From positions 64,602,463-64,666,462 of the forward strand of contig NC_133971.1 of the NCBI RefSeq assembly GCF_031877795.1: 64,000 nt of DNA. Direction: 5' to 3'. Position numbers and translations under genes: made by a program. The notes below the pieces were generated by a model. The model made no database searches and was not told the origin of the DNA. It worked only from the letters and a program-made list of their open reading frames with translations. Positions 23,601-37,056 of this stretch are shown here, piece by piece. The stretch comes from Strix aluco (lineage: Eukaryota; Chordata; Aves; Strigiformes; Strigidae). Position 1 is the first letter of the stretch, and each line of letters starts with the position of its first letter.

Positions 23601-26600
23601 CACCTATATAGGATACAACATAGACAGATACCTTCGTTGCACCTCACAGATAAGAAACTCTACCGTATCAATAAAATACTATGAGCCTACTGCCACTGTC
23701 ACCTTTAAAGAGCCATGAAATCTATCTGTAATCTAGTTTTGCACTAATTAAATTTGCTTGAATTTATTTCCAATGGATGTCCAGACAGCACTCATATAAC
23801 AAAGCTGTGTCTGTATATTCTTAATCTAATCAGCTTTCACTCTTAGTAGTAAAACAGAAAATAACAGTACTAGAGCCAGCTGGGAACACAACTCAACTCA
23901 AGTGTCTATTCTCCTCGATTCCTTCGGGGCAAAGCCAAATGAGTTAGCCTAGATTAAAAACTTTATGATAAAAATTAGTCAAAACCATGGAGTTTTGAGC
24001 TAAACTGACTGTCTCTGCAGTTGGAGCTGACAAAGACCACTCATAATTTAGCATAATTTGACTATGCAACAACTTAAAGGAGAGATGTCCCAGTAGTAAG
24101 GAGTATTCTTAGCAATCAAAAGCAGTGTAAGAAGCTGCTGCCTGCCACTTCTGAATGTGTTGCTGCCTCAGTCCACCTTTTTTCCCTGATCCTCTCATTC
24201 AATTCTCAGTGCATACAGGACCACAGGAAAGACAGTCCATATGGTTTCCAGGGTTTTAAGGGAAGAGCCAAAAACGTTTTTCAAATTACACAAAGAAATG
24301 AGCAAGAAGCTGAGCTTTGGCTTGAGTCAAATGGCCAGAATTAAATTTCCATTATTCCTTGTCTTCCTCAGTTTCAAGGGCAGAAAAAAATCAGAATAAA
24401 CCAAACTTTTCCTGTCAGGATTACTGGGGCATTGGTACAAATCTAGTTTCAAAAGATCTGGTTGAATCAAGTCTTTTCTCTCAGCAATAAAGTATCGATT
24501 CTACAACTGCATGATGCAGAATATATGCCAAAAAGCCTGAGAAACAGATGATCTATTGTTTCTGTTATTACCCTTCCGTAGCCATTTTTTCAAACTCTGA
24601 GGAAGGCAGTGCGCACTGTGATTTAGAGTGATTTACAAATTTTTGAGTTTGTAGAACAGAAGTGTGTATCACATTTACTGTGGACGAAAAGTCTTCTTGT
24701 AATAACACGATAATTTGAGGAATGTATTTGCAGCATTTGAATTCCATCTCTTGAGTTCCTCATTGTTTTCCTGCCACCTATTGGGTAGCAGGAAAGCAAT
24801 GGCATATGTGATATGCTGCAGCCTTGTTGTGCTGCGACCTTGTTGTCACCCTCCTCTGGTGAGAGGGCAGGTTTGTCCTTTAATGAGTCATTTGTGCTGT
24901 GGTTTCATCAGAGTGCAGGCCTCCTGGGTTTGCTGGAAACAATGCATTCCTCAATCTGATTGCCTGGAAGCTGTGTTCTTCATTATCAGTACAGATCATC
25001 CTTTCAGCTATTTTGTAGCTGTTGCTTCCTCACCCATAAACATTTCCATTCACACTTCATTGATACCAATTTTCTTGGTTTTGTCACAAGGCTCCAAAAG
25101 AGGTTAAGACGATCCTTAGACATAAAGAGGAAGGCTTAGGCAGAAGAGGGGAAGAAGCTGACAGGAGTTTCTTTCTGAGATGACATGGGTTAGCTAAGAA
25201 ACCCACCAAAGTTAGACAAAACAAGCTTTGCAGGAAAAATGCCATGGTTCAAAATAAAAGTTTTGGTTCAAAAATAAAGTTTTGTAAGGAGGACTTGACA
25301 AATTTAGGCCATTTGCTTAATGTATGAAATGTTTAACTGTTACATGTATTTCCAACATTTAAATATTATAAATTGCTATATGCAAACTGCCTCTGCCCTA
25401 GAAAGAAAAGCTGTATAGGATGGTTTACAGGCTGAAAGAGTAACTGATACTCAGAGCAGGAGAGAAAAGAAGGGAAAAGAAAGGAAATAAAAAAGAAGAG
25501 ACACTGTAGACTCATAGCAAAGGAGAATGACTTAGGGTTTAGCAGAATAGGAGACAGGCCAACAGGCTAGATTTAGGCTGATGAATGGGTTATCAGATAA
25601 GTGTTTTAGAGAAGCAAAGGTCTGTCAGGACTGTTACACTCTGAGTGTGGAAGTGCAAGCAGTGGCCAGAAGACCTGCAGAGCAGAAATGCTGAGACATT
25701 GTCTGGATGTAGTAAGGGAGAATTTTAGAAAGAACTAAGTGATGAGTTGCTTTTACTGTTCAGACTTCACTACTCTGTTCAGGGCTTCTACTAACACTTG
25801 TGCTAGACAGTCTCAAGAAGAAGGTCAGTGTATCTTTTCAGATATGGGATTCCCTCCACGCTATTCATAAAACTCAAGATGAGTCTGGAAGAAGTATTCT
25901 CTGGTATATAAATTTCTTCCTTGTCCAGAGAAGGAAAACATCCCTCACTGACTCCAAAGTGTACAAATGACACAGCAGGCTGGCTTGGTTTCTGAAGAAG
26001 AAAATGGAAACATGGGCTACACTGTCAGCTTTCAGAGCTCACAATTAAGATGCACCATTTTGGGGAGGAAAATTATTTGAATATCAAGTGCCAACTGGAT
26101 GGATGAGAAGTACTTGAAGATACTGCAGCAACATTCTGGAGCACTAGCCCAGCACATGAGGCAAACAGTAGGACTGGGAGTGGAACATGACAAGAGGCTA
26201 GATTATTCTGGTGTGATATTAGCAACAGGCAGACAGAGGAGTTCATACTGTAAACTACCAGTTACTGTCTTATGACTTTAGAAAATTCAGAATTATTCAA
26301 AAGCACATTCATATCCTGTAAAAAATTGCATTTGTTATAGGCTACAGTTTTGAAATAAGTAAGTACTTTCTGATTTTTTGTCACGATGCACTAGTCAGAA
26401 ATTCAAATTGTGGCCAACACAAGGGCAGAAAATGTGTCACTCTTAAATTGACCTCAGCTTCCCACAGTCCACATAACTCCAGACTCAGCTGCACTAAAAT
26501 ACTCAAACACCACGTTTGTGTCTGACTAAGGGCAGCGGCAGTGGATGCCTTTGGATGGCAGGGAGCCATTGGTGTGTTGAAGTGCTTGGGGTGACAGACC

Positions 26601-26770
26601 TCACCAGCAGCAGGAACAGCACCACGCCCAGGTGTGACCGCTTCTTGCCAGCAGTGTCCCTTCAGCACAAAGAAGATATTCGCACAGTGGCCTTGGCCCA
26701 GCCCCCAGTTTCCAGGTAGACTGAACTGGTCCTGAAGATATTTCCCGGATCCAGGCTAGTTGCAACGCTG
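17641..26770. other. Intergenic DNA upstream of the SLC27A6 CpG island
   Basis: Nine kilobases of AT-rich sequence without a gene I can support. A purine-rich tract lies at about 25455-25505. From about 26400 onward G+C rises toward the CpG island. Open frames here, including one near 24.7-25.1 kb, lack domains or splice context. Confidence 0.4.
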
Positions 26771-27133
26771 GTCTTCGCTGTCTAAAACCGCTCCTGAGGC
26801 CGAGGTGGTGCGTGAGCACGGGCAGCGGGCTGGCCAGGGCCTCCGTGGTGACAGGGCTTGGACGCGGAGCCCTGCTCGAGGCCTCAGCGTGGAGCCGAGC
26901 GCCATGGACCAGCGGTGGTAACTGACTTCCCGGGGCCGAACTGCTCCAACCGCTACAGCAGCTCGGCGGGGAGCGCCTGCCCGCCCCGGCGCGTCCCACC
27001 GTCCTCCCAGGAATAGGAGCCCCGGCCCTCGTTCTGCCGCCGTCCGCCGCGGCGAGGGCTATCGCAGGGCGACGCTTCGTCCGCTCGGTCGCCGCTGTAC
27101 CCAGGAGCCGCCTCCCGGGCTTCCCCCGCCGGG

Positions 27134-27643
27134 GTGGGGGGATGCCCCAGATCGCGCCTTATGCAACCGGCGCAGGGAGCAGCCGCCGCCGCCCCGCAGC
27201 AGCTCGGTGCTGTCCGGGAGTCCGGGGGGCGGGGTGGGGAGTGTCTCTCGCCTCAGCCGTGCGTGGTGAGGGCAGCAGCTCCCGCCCTGCCCGCCCGCGC
27301 CTCTCTCGACGGAGCTTGCCCTCCCGCAGATGCGGAGTCCGACGCAGCGCGGGGAGGCTGGGGCGGGCGGGCGGCTCCGGGCGGCAGCTGTGCCGGGGCT
27401 GAGGCGGGTGGCGGGACCGAGGTGTGCGGCGGGCGGCCGCTGTCAGCAGCTCGGCTCCCCCTGCCCTGCTGCTGCCTGACCGGGAGTTGGTGCGGGCTTC
27501 CCAGGGCGGCGGCGCACCTCTCTGGTGGAGGAGAGGGCAGGAGAAGCCTCAGCCCTTACCGGCTTTCTCTTCGGACTCCGCACCCGTCCTGGCTGCTCGC
27601 CACGTCCCGACCCCGCTGTGTCAGGCCGCCTGGCTGTAGGTAA
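27134..27643 (+). other. Upstream open frame that ends exactly at the first SLC27A6 ATG
   Basis: A frame of 169 codons runs through the GC-rich 5' region and ends with TAA at 27641-27643, immediately before ATG at 27644 and in the same frame. Its Ala/Gly/Arg/Pro-rich composition is what random GC-rich sequence gives, and it shows no domain. It matters only if transcription starts upstream of it, in which case it could lower initiation at the main start. Confidence 0.3.
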
Positions 27644-28157
27644 ATGAGTGGCTGGGACGACCTTTACCGAATCCCAATGCTGCCCTCCTGGGTGCCGGGC
27701 GCTGCCGCCGGGATTTTCTCCTTGCACCTCCTCCAGAAACTCCTCTTCCCCTACTTCTGGGATGACTTGAGATACCTGCTGAAAGTATTGATGTACGGGC
27801 TGAGAGTGGAGATGTACCGACTGCAAGGGAAGATTGTCACCGTCCTGGACAAGTTTGTGAAGCTGGCTGAGAAGCAGCCCCACAAGCCGTTCCTCATCTA
27901 TGAAGGGAAAGTGCACACCTACCAGGACGTGGACAGAAGGAGTAACAGGATAGCGCAGGTCTTCCTGCGCCACGGGGCGCTGAAGAAGGGTGACACGGTG
28001 GCCTTGCTGATGGGCAACGAGCCAGACTTCATCCACGTGTGGTTCGGGCTGGCCAAGCTGGGCTGCGTGGTGGCTTTCCTCAACTTCAATGTCCGCTCCA
28101 GATCTCTCCTGCACTGTGTCAGTAGCTGTGAGCCCAAGATACTGGTGGTGGGAGCAG
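27644..28157 (+). CDS. SLC27A6: SLC27A6 coding exon 1: N-terminus of fatty acid transport protein 6
   Basis: Encodes residues 1-171 plus the first base of codon 172, with donor G|GTAGAG. The first ATG after an in-frame TAA is at 27644. A second in-frame ATG at 27677 starts MLPSW, which aligns with the human start MLLSW, so translation may really begin at 27677 and give a protein 11 residues shorter. Neither ATG has a strong Kozak context. Residues 12-30 form a hydrophobic segment expected to span or enter the membrane, followed by LLQKLLFPYFWDD. Further on are KPFLIYEGKVHTYQDVDRRS, the conserved N-terminal part of the adenylate-forming fold, and then VALLMGNEPDF and VWFGLAKLGC, both typical of FATPs. 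The exon lies in the CpG island. Confidence 0.95.
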
Positions 28158-28240
28158 GTAGAGTATACGCCTGATTCGCACATCCAAAGATTTTAATGCC
28201 AAATCTCCAGCTCCTTTATTGAAAACCTGATTTTCAGATG

Positions 28241-28375
28241 TTCACAGAATGAAAGAAACCTTGGGCTAGAAGGGGCTTCAAGAAACCATAAAACTTAAGC
28301 CTCTCAGGCAGCATCAAGTACATCCATGCTTTGGGGACATCCATTTAACCTTTTCTTTAAAAATGTGCGTTGTAG
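28241..28375 (-). mobile_element. Worn CR1 3' end
   Basis: The + strand reads ttcacagaatgaaag, then ttgggctagaaggggcttca, which is the reversed, mutated form of the CR1 tail (TGAAGGTCCCTTCCAACC followed by ATTCTGTGA). Only the 3' end is left and the inner boundary is uncertain. Confidence 0.5.
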
Positions 28376-31300
28376 GAAAGTTTGGAATATCTAGCATTTA
28401 ATCGCTTCAGTAGTTGTTTATTGTTTCAGAAAAGGTTAAAATGATCTATTAAGAATAATTTCCCATTCCTTTTTAAATAGTCAATTTTAATCTTAACTCA
28501 TGTACCTTCTTCTCCTGTACTATCTCCCCATCTTTGTAGGGATCAAAACCACTGCAAACTAAAAGGTCTAAGCTCAGACTGTACAACCTCAGCTGTACAA
28601 CTATTTGCAGAGGTACAATAGTCTTCCAGGGACTAAAAGTGAGAGGGTTTTTTTATAGGTGAAGCACATAGAGGGTTGATTTGTAATAACCAACTTAGGG
28701 TTGGCATTGGATTGTAGAAGAAATTTCTGTATTTGTATAGGAGATAATGGTGTGTGTTGTGTCAGTTTCCAAAGTATTACATTTTTATTAAGTGCTTCAA
28801 AAGAATTTAAAATCTTGATGGAGGCATACTGTGCATTTTATATTCAAACTGAGCTTCAATTAGAGAGTTGTATAAACTGAAGACAGATCCAAAACCTCAA
28901 TTTGCCTCAGCATTTATGATCAGTGCAAGTGAACCTGCAATGCTGAAAGATCACACAGAACCTTGACATTTGGTTGGAGGAGGATATTTCCAAATATTAA
29001 AGTTACCCTTCCTCTCCAAAATTATTACTTCACGTCTACTCTGCCATATTTCTGTTTCACAACTTACTGCCTTATTCCTATTACACAGGTTGTGGGGTTT
29101 TGCATCCATGACACCTAAATGGTGGAATTTCCTTCCATCTGTTCTCTGCTGCTGCAAATTTGTGCTTTCAAAATGTATTTAAGATTTCTCCCTCGCAAAT
29201 TTTGTCATTCTGATTGTATATAGTATGCTGGTTTAAGAATGCTTGGTAATTAAAACAAGCTAATGAAACAAAAGCCAATTTAACTATAATCCCAAAACAC
29301 ATCATTCTGAACTGACAGGTTTTAATTTTGCCTTCTTACTTAGTAGAAAAAAAATCTCATTTAACAGTCTCTTGTGAATACGTGCTTTTGAGTTTATGGA
29401 ACGGAATTAATGTTCAGGAAATTCTTGCTCATCAACTGTGGTGAAGGAGAACTTTGGATCAAAACTTGTATCTAAGAGTAGTCTTTATTAAAATGAGAGG
29501 TTAATTAATGAATGAAAAAAGCATTTGCAAATCAGGAACAGGGTCCGTGTTTCTCCACTCTTAAATTTGTTACTAGCAGCTGATAGTGAGAGTGACTGTG
29601 TTAAACTAACTTGTTCTAGGAGTCTGCCTCTGCTCACAAAAGAGCTATGTGCAGACAGATAATACAACAGAGGTACTAACACATTAAGTCTTCTAAGCTG
29701 GTCTTTTATGTGTTGGTCTTCTTACTTTATTCATGGGTTTTAGTCTCTGAATTAAGTTTGTCAGTCCCTTGAACCTGTAAGGCTTCACAGTATTCCTCTT
29801 AGGAACTTAGACGCTTTTTTTTTTTTTTTTTTCCCATCAGTATCTATGAAAGAAGTTGAAGTTCTGTTATGTCCTTGTTTGTTTTCCATAATATGGAAAA
29901 GGAGCCTCTCTAAAAGAGCCCAGGTTTTGCAACTGAAATTTCATATACCATTCAGTGACTGTAAGGACTAACTCATACAACTCTTGAAACAAAACCATAC
30001 TATACATAATTATTGTACATAGTATTTCTCCCTAATGTTTATAAAAATTGTCGGGCAGTATTTAATACTGAGGTTTCACAGTTAGATAATTCTGAGAGAT
30101 CTGTTAAACATCTTTTTGTCCAGTGTTATTGTGTGTTTCAAGGGATTCTTCCTTACCCGTAGGCATGACGAACTTGTTTGTGTTTTCCTCTTGTGGCACC
30201 ATTTTCCACAGGATTATGCATAGCTTGAACATAGTATATTTTTTTGCAAAATATTTACACTAAAAGCAACCTGTGGCCCAGTACCTATTATTGTCATATC
30301 CAGGCATCATGTTTGACAACTAGCATTGTTTTTTTAATCAGAGATTAGTATGTAATGGTATTATTTCTTGATAGTGGAAATTCTGATTTTCAAAAATATG
30401 CAGGTTTTTCACCCTCCACCAACAAATATGAGCTTGACTTAGCAATTTAATTTCTTGTAACAGTTACAAAACTTACCTTTTCAATATTTTGGATGACCTT
30501 AAGTCTTGTTCGTATACTGCAGCACAGCAGAAATTATGCCCTTAACAATTTGACCATTAACTATATGTGCTCAGCAAGACCAAATCTTGAAATTCTTGTC
30601 TGTAATGGCACATTAGATCAGGAACCTGTACTCAAATCCACTGTAATATTAAGGTTACATTTGTGCTGAAGGGAACCTTCTACCTTCTGTTGGTATTTGG
30701 AACAGTTCCCACAGATACTTGTTTATTGCTAAACCTTCCTGGCTCAGAATGGTGGTGTAGCCTTCCTCTGCGTGAGATGATTGCATCTTGCAGCTTCTTT
30801 TGGTACATCCTGTAATTTTTCCAAAATGCTTTTATTTTTTCCAAATGTGATCCTCTATCCAAATAGGCTGGGTACTCTTTATGGTTGCATTTTCTTCCAC
30901 ACCTTGTTCAGTCTTTCATGCTCCCTCTTGCACAATCCCTCTCATTTGTACTCAGTAGAATTTTGCTTTATGCCTGCATATTTTTCAGAGGTTGTGGTTT
31001 GGTAACCTGGTCCGATTAGTATCATCTTCTCTTTCCTTCAGCACTTGCAGTCAGACTTTCTTCTGGTTTGACAATTCTCTGATATTTTGATTGCTTTTTC
31101 TAACTTTAGGTGGGAGTCTTCCAATAGTGCTTAAGTTTTGGGGGTTTGGTTTTGACTTATGTATTCCATGAACTCACTGCAATTAAATGTTTTTCTCTTA
31201 AGCCTCAGATATGTTGTTAAAACTTCAAAATTTCTCTCTTGTTGGTTTCTTACATGAAATGGCTATCTCTAAAAGGTAGAATTTTTTCTATTACAGCAAT

Positions 31301-32159
31301 GTTATTTTAATTCATTTAGCACAGTCTAGTGCTGGCTCTAAGGCAAATATAGATTCTCTGATTTGCCAATATTTAGACTTTGTGTTCCTTTCCAGTATTT
31401 CCAGTTGCCTTTTGGGCAGAGACAGAATTTTGCTTTAGCTACTTTCATTTGTGTGCTGTGTTCCCAGAGCATTTAGCTCTTGCTTTAATTTGTTATGTAA
31501 CATTCTCACACTTCCATTCCCAGAAACACTGTCTACCACCACTCCCATTCTGGGGTATATTTGTTGAAATAGATTCAAGAGTTGGAGTTTAAAACTGCAT
31601 TTTTAATAAAATAGAATTTAATTAACATGTAAGTAAACAAGGAACTTGTAAAGGAGAAAAAAAGAAGCTGTATGCCCCTATCAGACTGCCATCATCAGCT
31701 TACTCTTAACAGCAGTCTGACCTGTTTAAAAGGTTATTTGTCCATACTACATTTGTTACCAGATTACGGCACCCTTACTCATTTAAAAAGTACTGGTTAA
31801 ATAGAGGAGTAAAGTATGGCTTAAAATGAAGGCACCTTTTGAGGCACTGTGTCTTTTCTAGGGAATGTTTCTATTCCTTGGAGTCTTGCTTGAGTATTTT
31901 ATCTTTTAGGCAGTACCTGTGTAACAGAAATGCTATTAATCAATACTTAGAATCTAGTGACCCATCAGAATGGTACACTGGAATTTGCCGGTGCATTTAT
32001 AGTTGTTGCAATGCGAAAGAATTCGGTTCTTAGTAGGAAATCCCAGATTGCCATCATGACTTCTGATGCAAGGATTCAGCTGTGAAAGGATTGCATTACT
32101 AAACTCGATGAGGTTGGTGTACATCAGTCCTGATAGCAAAGGCTATTCAGGGAGCATAC

Positions 32160-32282
32160 GTGCTGCATGGACACGTGGGCAGCCTGGTCTACATGGGTCT
32201 GCTTGAGTAGAGGTGTTGGACCAAGATGACCTCCAAAGGTCCCTTCCAAACACAACCGTTCTGTGATTCTGCAATTCTGTAC
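32160..32282 (+). mobile_element. CR1 3' end fragment
   Basis: The + strand has gggcagcctggtctac, then ggtgttggaccaagatgacc, then aaaggtcccttccaaacac, closing with ttctgtgattctgcaattct. This is the standard CR1 3' terminus with its short octamer-like tail. It is strongly truncated at the 5' end and non-coding. Confidence 0.75.
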
Positions 32283-35200
32283 AAAATTACATCGCCCAGC
32301 TGTACAAGTACAGCATTTTCCTGGCCATGATTCTTTACTTTTGAGACACCAGCAGTACTTCCTGCTGCCACTGAGTGTATTCTGAGCTTCCTGCCATCTG
32401 AGCTCAGAACCAGGGTTTATGCTGGCAGGAGTAAAGTTCAGACAGAAGTTTGTCTACATCCTGGAGAAAGAGAGTAAACAAAAGTCTTTTTTCATATTTG
32501 TGAGTTAAGGTCATACGGTATTATATACAAGTAGCAGTATCAGCTCTCGTATGTTAGTGAGTGAAACATATGGATTTTATCAAAACCATCTTTTCTTAAC
32601 TATTTGGAATAAAAACCTATTCAGACCTAAACATTTAGGACAAGAAAACCATGGAAGACCTGCAGAAGACACTCATCTTCTCTGTTAGACACCATATCTC
32701 TTGGATCACTTGCTTTTACTTAGTCTGCGTCTCTGTCCCAGATGGCCTTTGAGTGGAAAACAGTGCCAACTGTGATTTCCAGGCTGGTTTCTGTTTTACT
32801 ACCTTTACTACCTTCAGTGGCGTTTCAAGATACCAACGCTGATTGTAATTTCTGTTATTATTATTTAGTGAGAATAAGTGCTGAGTGTAAGGAGTCACTT
32901 GGGGGATCAAGTACAAGTAACAATGATTTTCTGAGGCCGGACAGTGTGGGATAGAGTTTGGACTTGCCCTAGTTTACTGAGCATATCAGCCAGGGTACAA
33001 TCAAAGTTATGTAAGAACCATTTAATACAGTTTTCCTTCTGAGTAACTTTCTGTTCAGTACAAGTTGGTCTCATAATCTGATGTGTTTCTTTCATCAGTG
33101 TAGGCTGTGTCCTTGCCAACAGGCTGCATTGTTTCTTTGATAGAAAATAACATTAAAAACCTTTTATGCAACTTGAAGCCTAGGACAGTAGTTCAAAACC
33201 AAAACATACTTTCCTAGCTTTCTCAAAAGGTATAACTGAGTTATGTATTCATGGGAATTTAATGTAACAGTTTTACGAACTTTTTGTTGAATAATGAAAT
33301 GCTTTAAAAGCAAGAGGGGAAGCAAAAAACAAGAACAGTGGAGAAGCGTATTCATCTTGATGGATTACAGATACTTTTTTTTCCTAGTAGAATCCAAATA
33401 GTTAGCAAATGGTCCATATTTATATACAAACTATGTAAACAATGCACTCAGAACTGCTGACTACTTTGCCAAATTTTAGATAAGCAGCCATTTCTTCCAA
33501 AACAAATAAACCACAACCTGAATATACTTTCATAGTATAAAAAGCAAACAAATACTTGAGAGAAACCACAAGCTTAAATAGCTTAATTGCTTTACTGTAA
33601 TTGCTTTCCTATATGGTAAAGTACACATACCAGATAGCTCTAGAAATAATGAAACTATAGCTCCTCCAAGAGGACTGTTTTTTCCTGACACATGGACAAG
33701 ATGATAATGTAAAGACCAATGAGCCCTACACAACGTCTGGCCCAAAAGTTCTTTGTTCAGGGAACAGAACATTGGTTGACTATCATCAGGATTATTCTTT
33801 GGAAATATGTTAGTACAACTGAGAGTTATCTTTAAATACCCCATGCTCCTGTGTGTTCCAGAATTTTCATTTTCTGGCACTTTGAATACAGCTGTTTTAA
33901 ATCACCCTTTCTTATTCAGGAAATCACTGTTTCTGCTGTTCTCTGCTATCTAACTAGAAATTTATTTCAAGATAATGTATAATTACAAGCTGTTCACATA
34001 TTGTGCCAAGTACTAGTTTCCTGACCACAGAAGAAAAATTCTATTGTATATAATTGATTCATAGTTTAATAATAGTTAAAAAAACCCAAGCCTCTGTGCA
34101 ACAAAAACCATAGGTTTTATGAGTGAGTGTTTAGAGAAACAATATAACAGTGTGTATGCTTAATTTGAAGACTGATCTTAATTGTTTAAATATGTTTCAG
34201 TCTACTAAATGGGTGCTATGCCCTCCTGTTGTTCTTGAATCTTAAATGGTTGTGTCTGTAGAGTTGAAATTAATGGTTGCCATCTTTCTTCCTTTGAAGG
34301 AAGGAAAGAAGGGAAAAAGATAAAGAAGAGGTAAGTCCTCTTCTTTTTGACAGATTTGCACTTCATGTTACTCAACTATCCAAATAACTGGGTGCACATT
34401 TTATCTAGAACTTCTGGATACTAAAAAATATTTGTCAATTTCTTCATGTCATGCAGTCCTAAACAAAAAAGTCTTCTGTAGAGAAGTTAAGAGTTGGTAG
34501 GTAATACTGTTTCATCTTCATGACTTTCAAAAATATAAAAAGCAAAACAGTTTAGGGAAATGCAAGAAGGAATGAATTTGTCTATGGAAAATAAGGAAAT
34601 GCTGCAATGATCCCTTTGGTAGCTGCAGTACTTAAAAAGGGTGATACTCATAAAGGGTTTTTTGCCAGGCCTTTTGCAAGAGGATAGTTTCCAATTAAAC
34701 AATAGGTGAAATTTCATTTACAATTACACTGTAATTACGCAGGACAACTTTGCATGATGACTTATTGGACAGTTTTTCTCATTATCTGTACATCACATTT
34801 GTTACCTGGAAATGACACTACACAGGATAGAGAGCTGAATCTGGTTCGAATGATTACTGGAAGCTGGAGGAGCCAAGAAATTCTTAACAATCCTTAATAA
34901 TTAACAATCTTTAACACTGTAGTTGGAGCCAGTGCACCAGTAAAGTGATATGTATGTAAAGTGACCAATAAGGAGACATATATGTGTATATATGCATAAT
35001 AGGAAGACAAAAATCAGTATCAGAAGATAATAAGTATATAGTTATTCTGTCACACTTGGTTTATTAATAGCTGGTTTTCATTAGAAATAATACCATTGTA
35101 TTTTCATATTTATTACTTGAAAAAATATACCCTGATTTTATCATACAACAGCAAAACAGAATTAGTATGCCAGTGAACCTGGACTTTTCAGTGCATCAGT

Positions 35201-36849
35201 TTCCTGCAGTTAACACTGTTGTCCTTAACATTATTTTTTATTCACATGTTTTCTATTGCTATGCATAGTGGAAGGAGACTGTACTCCAATGATTCAAACA
35301 GGAGGCTATGTATCTTTTAGATTTTCATAATTGAATGATTCCTTCCCGAAATCCTTCTGCAGTGCAAGGAAGTTAGAACACAAAAATTTTAATGTCACAC
35401 TCTATCAGATCTATTTGCTAAACAGTCATAAAATATGTAGAGCTCGTACTCTGTAGGCTTTAGGTTTAAGACATATGTTTAGTTGGCAGCAGTAGGCTAT
35501 ATCTCTGTTTTAGTAATAGAGATTAGTATGTCATTAAAATATAGATAGCAGTCTGTCGTGAGCAGTTTTGTGAAAGATTGAAAATCTTCAGTTATTTTGG
35601 TATAAAATTTATGCAAAGGGATTCTATTAAAAATATCCATATTTAACATTTGTTAAATGAGCTTGAAGTTAGCATCAAGATTTCAAATGCTGGCTCTAGC
35701 AGTGCCTCATTATGAGGTTATGGGTGAGTCATGTCAACTTTGTTTATTCATCTATAAAAACTGAGATAATAACATAAATTTATACCCACGGGGATATTTG
35801 CAAGATTAATTACATAGGCTGAGATCCAGCAAAGCACTTAAGTGTAAATGAGTCTTTAAGTATATGAATAGTTCTATTGAAAGCAGTATTATTCCTATTC
35901 TTGAGAATTTTCCTGGATTAGTACTTTAATGCCTGTGCAGTGTTCTGAGAAAAAGACATTGTAAAAATGCTTAGAAACATAAATAGCAAATGTGTTACCT
36001 AAGGATTGGCCTCTATTTATATTTTTTAATTTTTGTTTCATCTGGGACTCTCTCTCATGATTTCTTTCCTGATAAGCCAGCAATAGATCTTAGTTATGCT
36101 GCTGGTTTTATTTCATAAAAGTGAGTTTATATTCAGGTAAAAGTCAATAGAAGGAATGGCTCAATGAATGAACATGTGATTATAAGAAAATAAAATTGTC
36201 TGATGTACCTAAAATCAGATTCATTAAGGTATCTAAAACACCTGAAGTACTATATAAATAGTCACATGGTTCTTTGGCAGTGTCTGAATAAGCCATGTGC
36301 CCGTGTCATATTTCTATTCTGTGAAATTCAGGTACCTACATACATGATAATAGTTTTTTTGTTTGTCTGGTTTTTTTTTTAAATCAGTCACTTCTGTGCT
36401 TTTGAAAAAAATACTGCTTGGTGAGATTGCTGTTGAGGGCATACAGCGAAACCTGCACTGTAATTATCATCTATGTGTATATTTGCTTTTCCTCTTCAAC
36501 AGGTTTCATTATTTACTTGAAGTTGAAGCTTAACTACACTTCATTCTGGTCTTAGCAATGACCAAGGGTTATCCAAAATGAGGTGGGAAGCAGAAGCTAG
36601 TAATCAAAGCTCACCATTTTACTTTGAGGGATAGTTGACAATTAGACCTTGTGGGGTCAGCATTATTTTTACCATATTATATCCTGTTTTCAGTGAATTT
36701 TCATTCTAGTTCAAAATTACTGAATTTATGTTCATGCAGGTGACTTCGTTCCTCTTTCTATTATAAAAAGTAAAACTTTCAGAGAAAAAATACTTTATTT
36801 GCTAGTTTTGTGAAGACATAAGTAACGTTATTTTATGTTAATTTTTAAG

Positions 36850-37056
36850 ATTTGCTTGGGACACTGGAAGAAATTCTTCCCAACCTCCAAAAAGATGTTA
36901 GTGTGTGGATAATGACCAAAGACTCCAGTTTTCCAAGTGTGCATACCCTTTTAGACAAAATAGAGTCTGCATCTGAAGACCCTGTTCCCGTTAATCATCG
37001 CTCTGCCAACAACCTCAAGTCATCTGTTTTATATATATTTACTTCAGGAACAACAG
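36850..37056 (+). CDS. SLC27A6: SLC27A6 coding exon 2
   Basis: Acceptor tttttaag, donor G|GTACGG, 207 bp. It completes Asp172, starts LLGTLEEILPNL and ends YIFTSGTTG (residues 233-241, the Gly split across the junction). That Ser/Thr/Gly-rich loop is the ATP/AMP-binding P-loop signature of acyl-CoA synthetases and FATPs. The middle part, between VSVWIMTKD and DPVPVNHRS, is variable in the family. Confidence 0.93.

Larger units (their letters stand above)
26771..28157 (+). promoter_or_regulatory. SLC27A6: CpG island promoter of SLC27A6
   Basis: G+C and CpG rise sharply from about 26770 and stay high through the first coding exon, then drop at once in intron 1. The core (about 26950-27500) is packed with CpG and GC boxes, for example GGGGGCGGGG near 27225-27235 and GGGCGGGCGG near 27361. 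No TATA box is evident. This is the usual structure of a broad, TATA-less vertebrate promoter. The transcription start cannot be fixed from sequence; it is probably within about 27050-27550. Confidence 0.75.
28158..36849 (+). other. SLC27A6: SLC27A6 intron 1
   Basis: An 8.7-kb intron. It carries two CR1 tails (28241 to about 28375, minus; about 32160-32282, plus), a T run at about 29815-29832 and a purine-rich tract near 34290-34330. Otherwise it holds no coding or RNA signal I can support. Confidence 0.7.

Noticed and set aside
24715..25107. A 130-codon + strand frame upstream of SLC27A6
   Set aside because: Cys/Ser/Leu-rich with no domain, no splice context and no neighbouring exon; typical of chance frames.
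26601..26999. A 132-codon minus-strand frame at the edge of the CpG island
   Set aside because: Arg/Ser/Pro-rich composition follows from high G+C; a divergent gene is possible but nothing in the sequence supports it.
27443..28183. A 246-codon minus-strand frame over the first exon
   Set aside because: It is the antisense shadow of the GC-rich SLC27A6 exon 1 and CpG island; no independent domain is visible.
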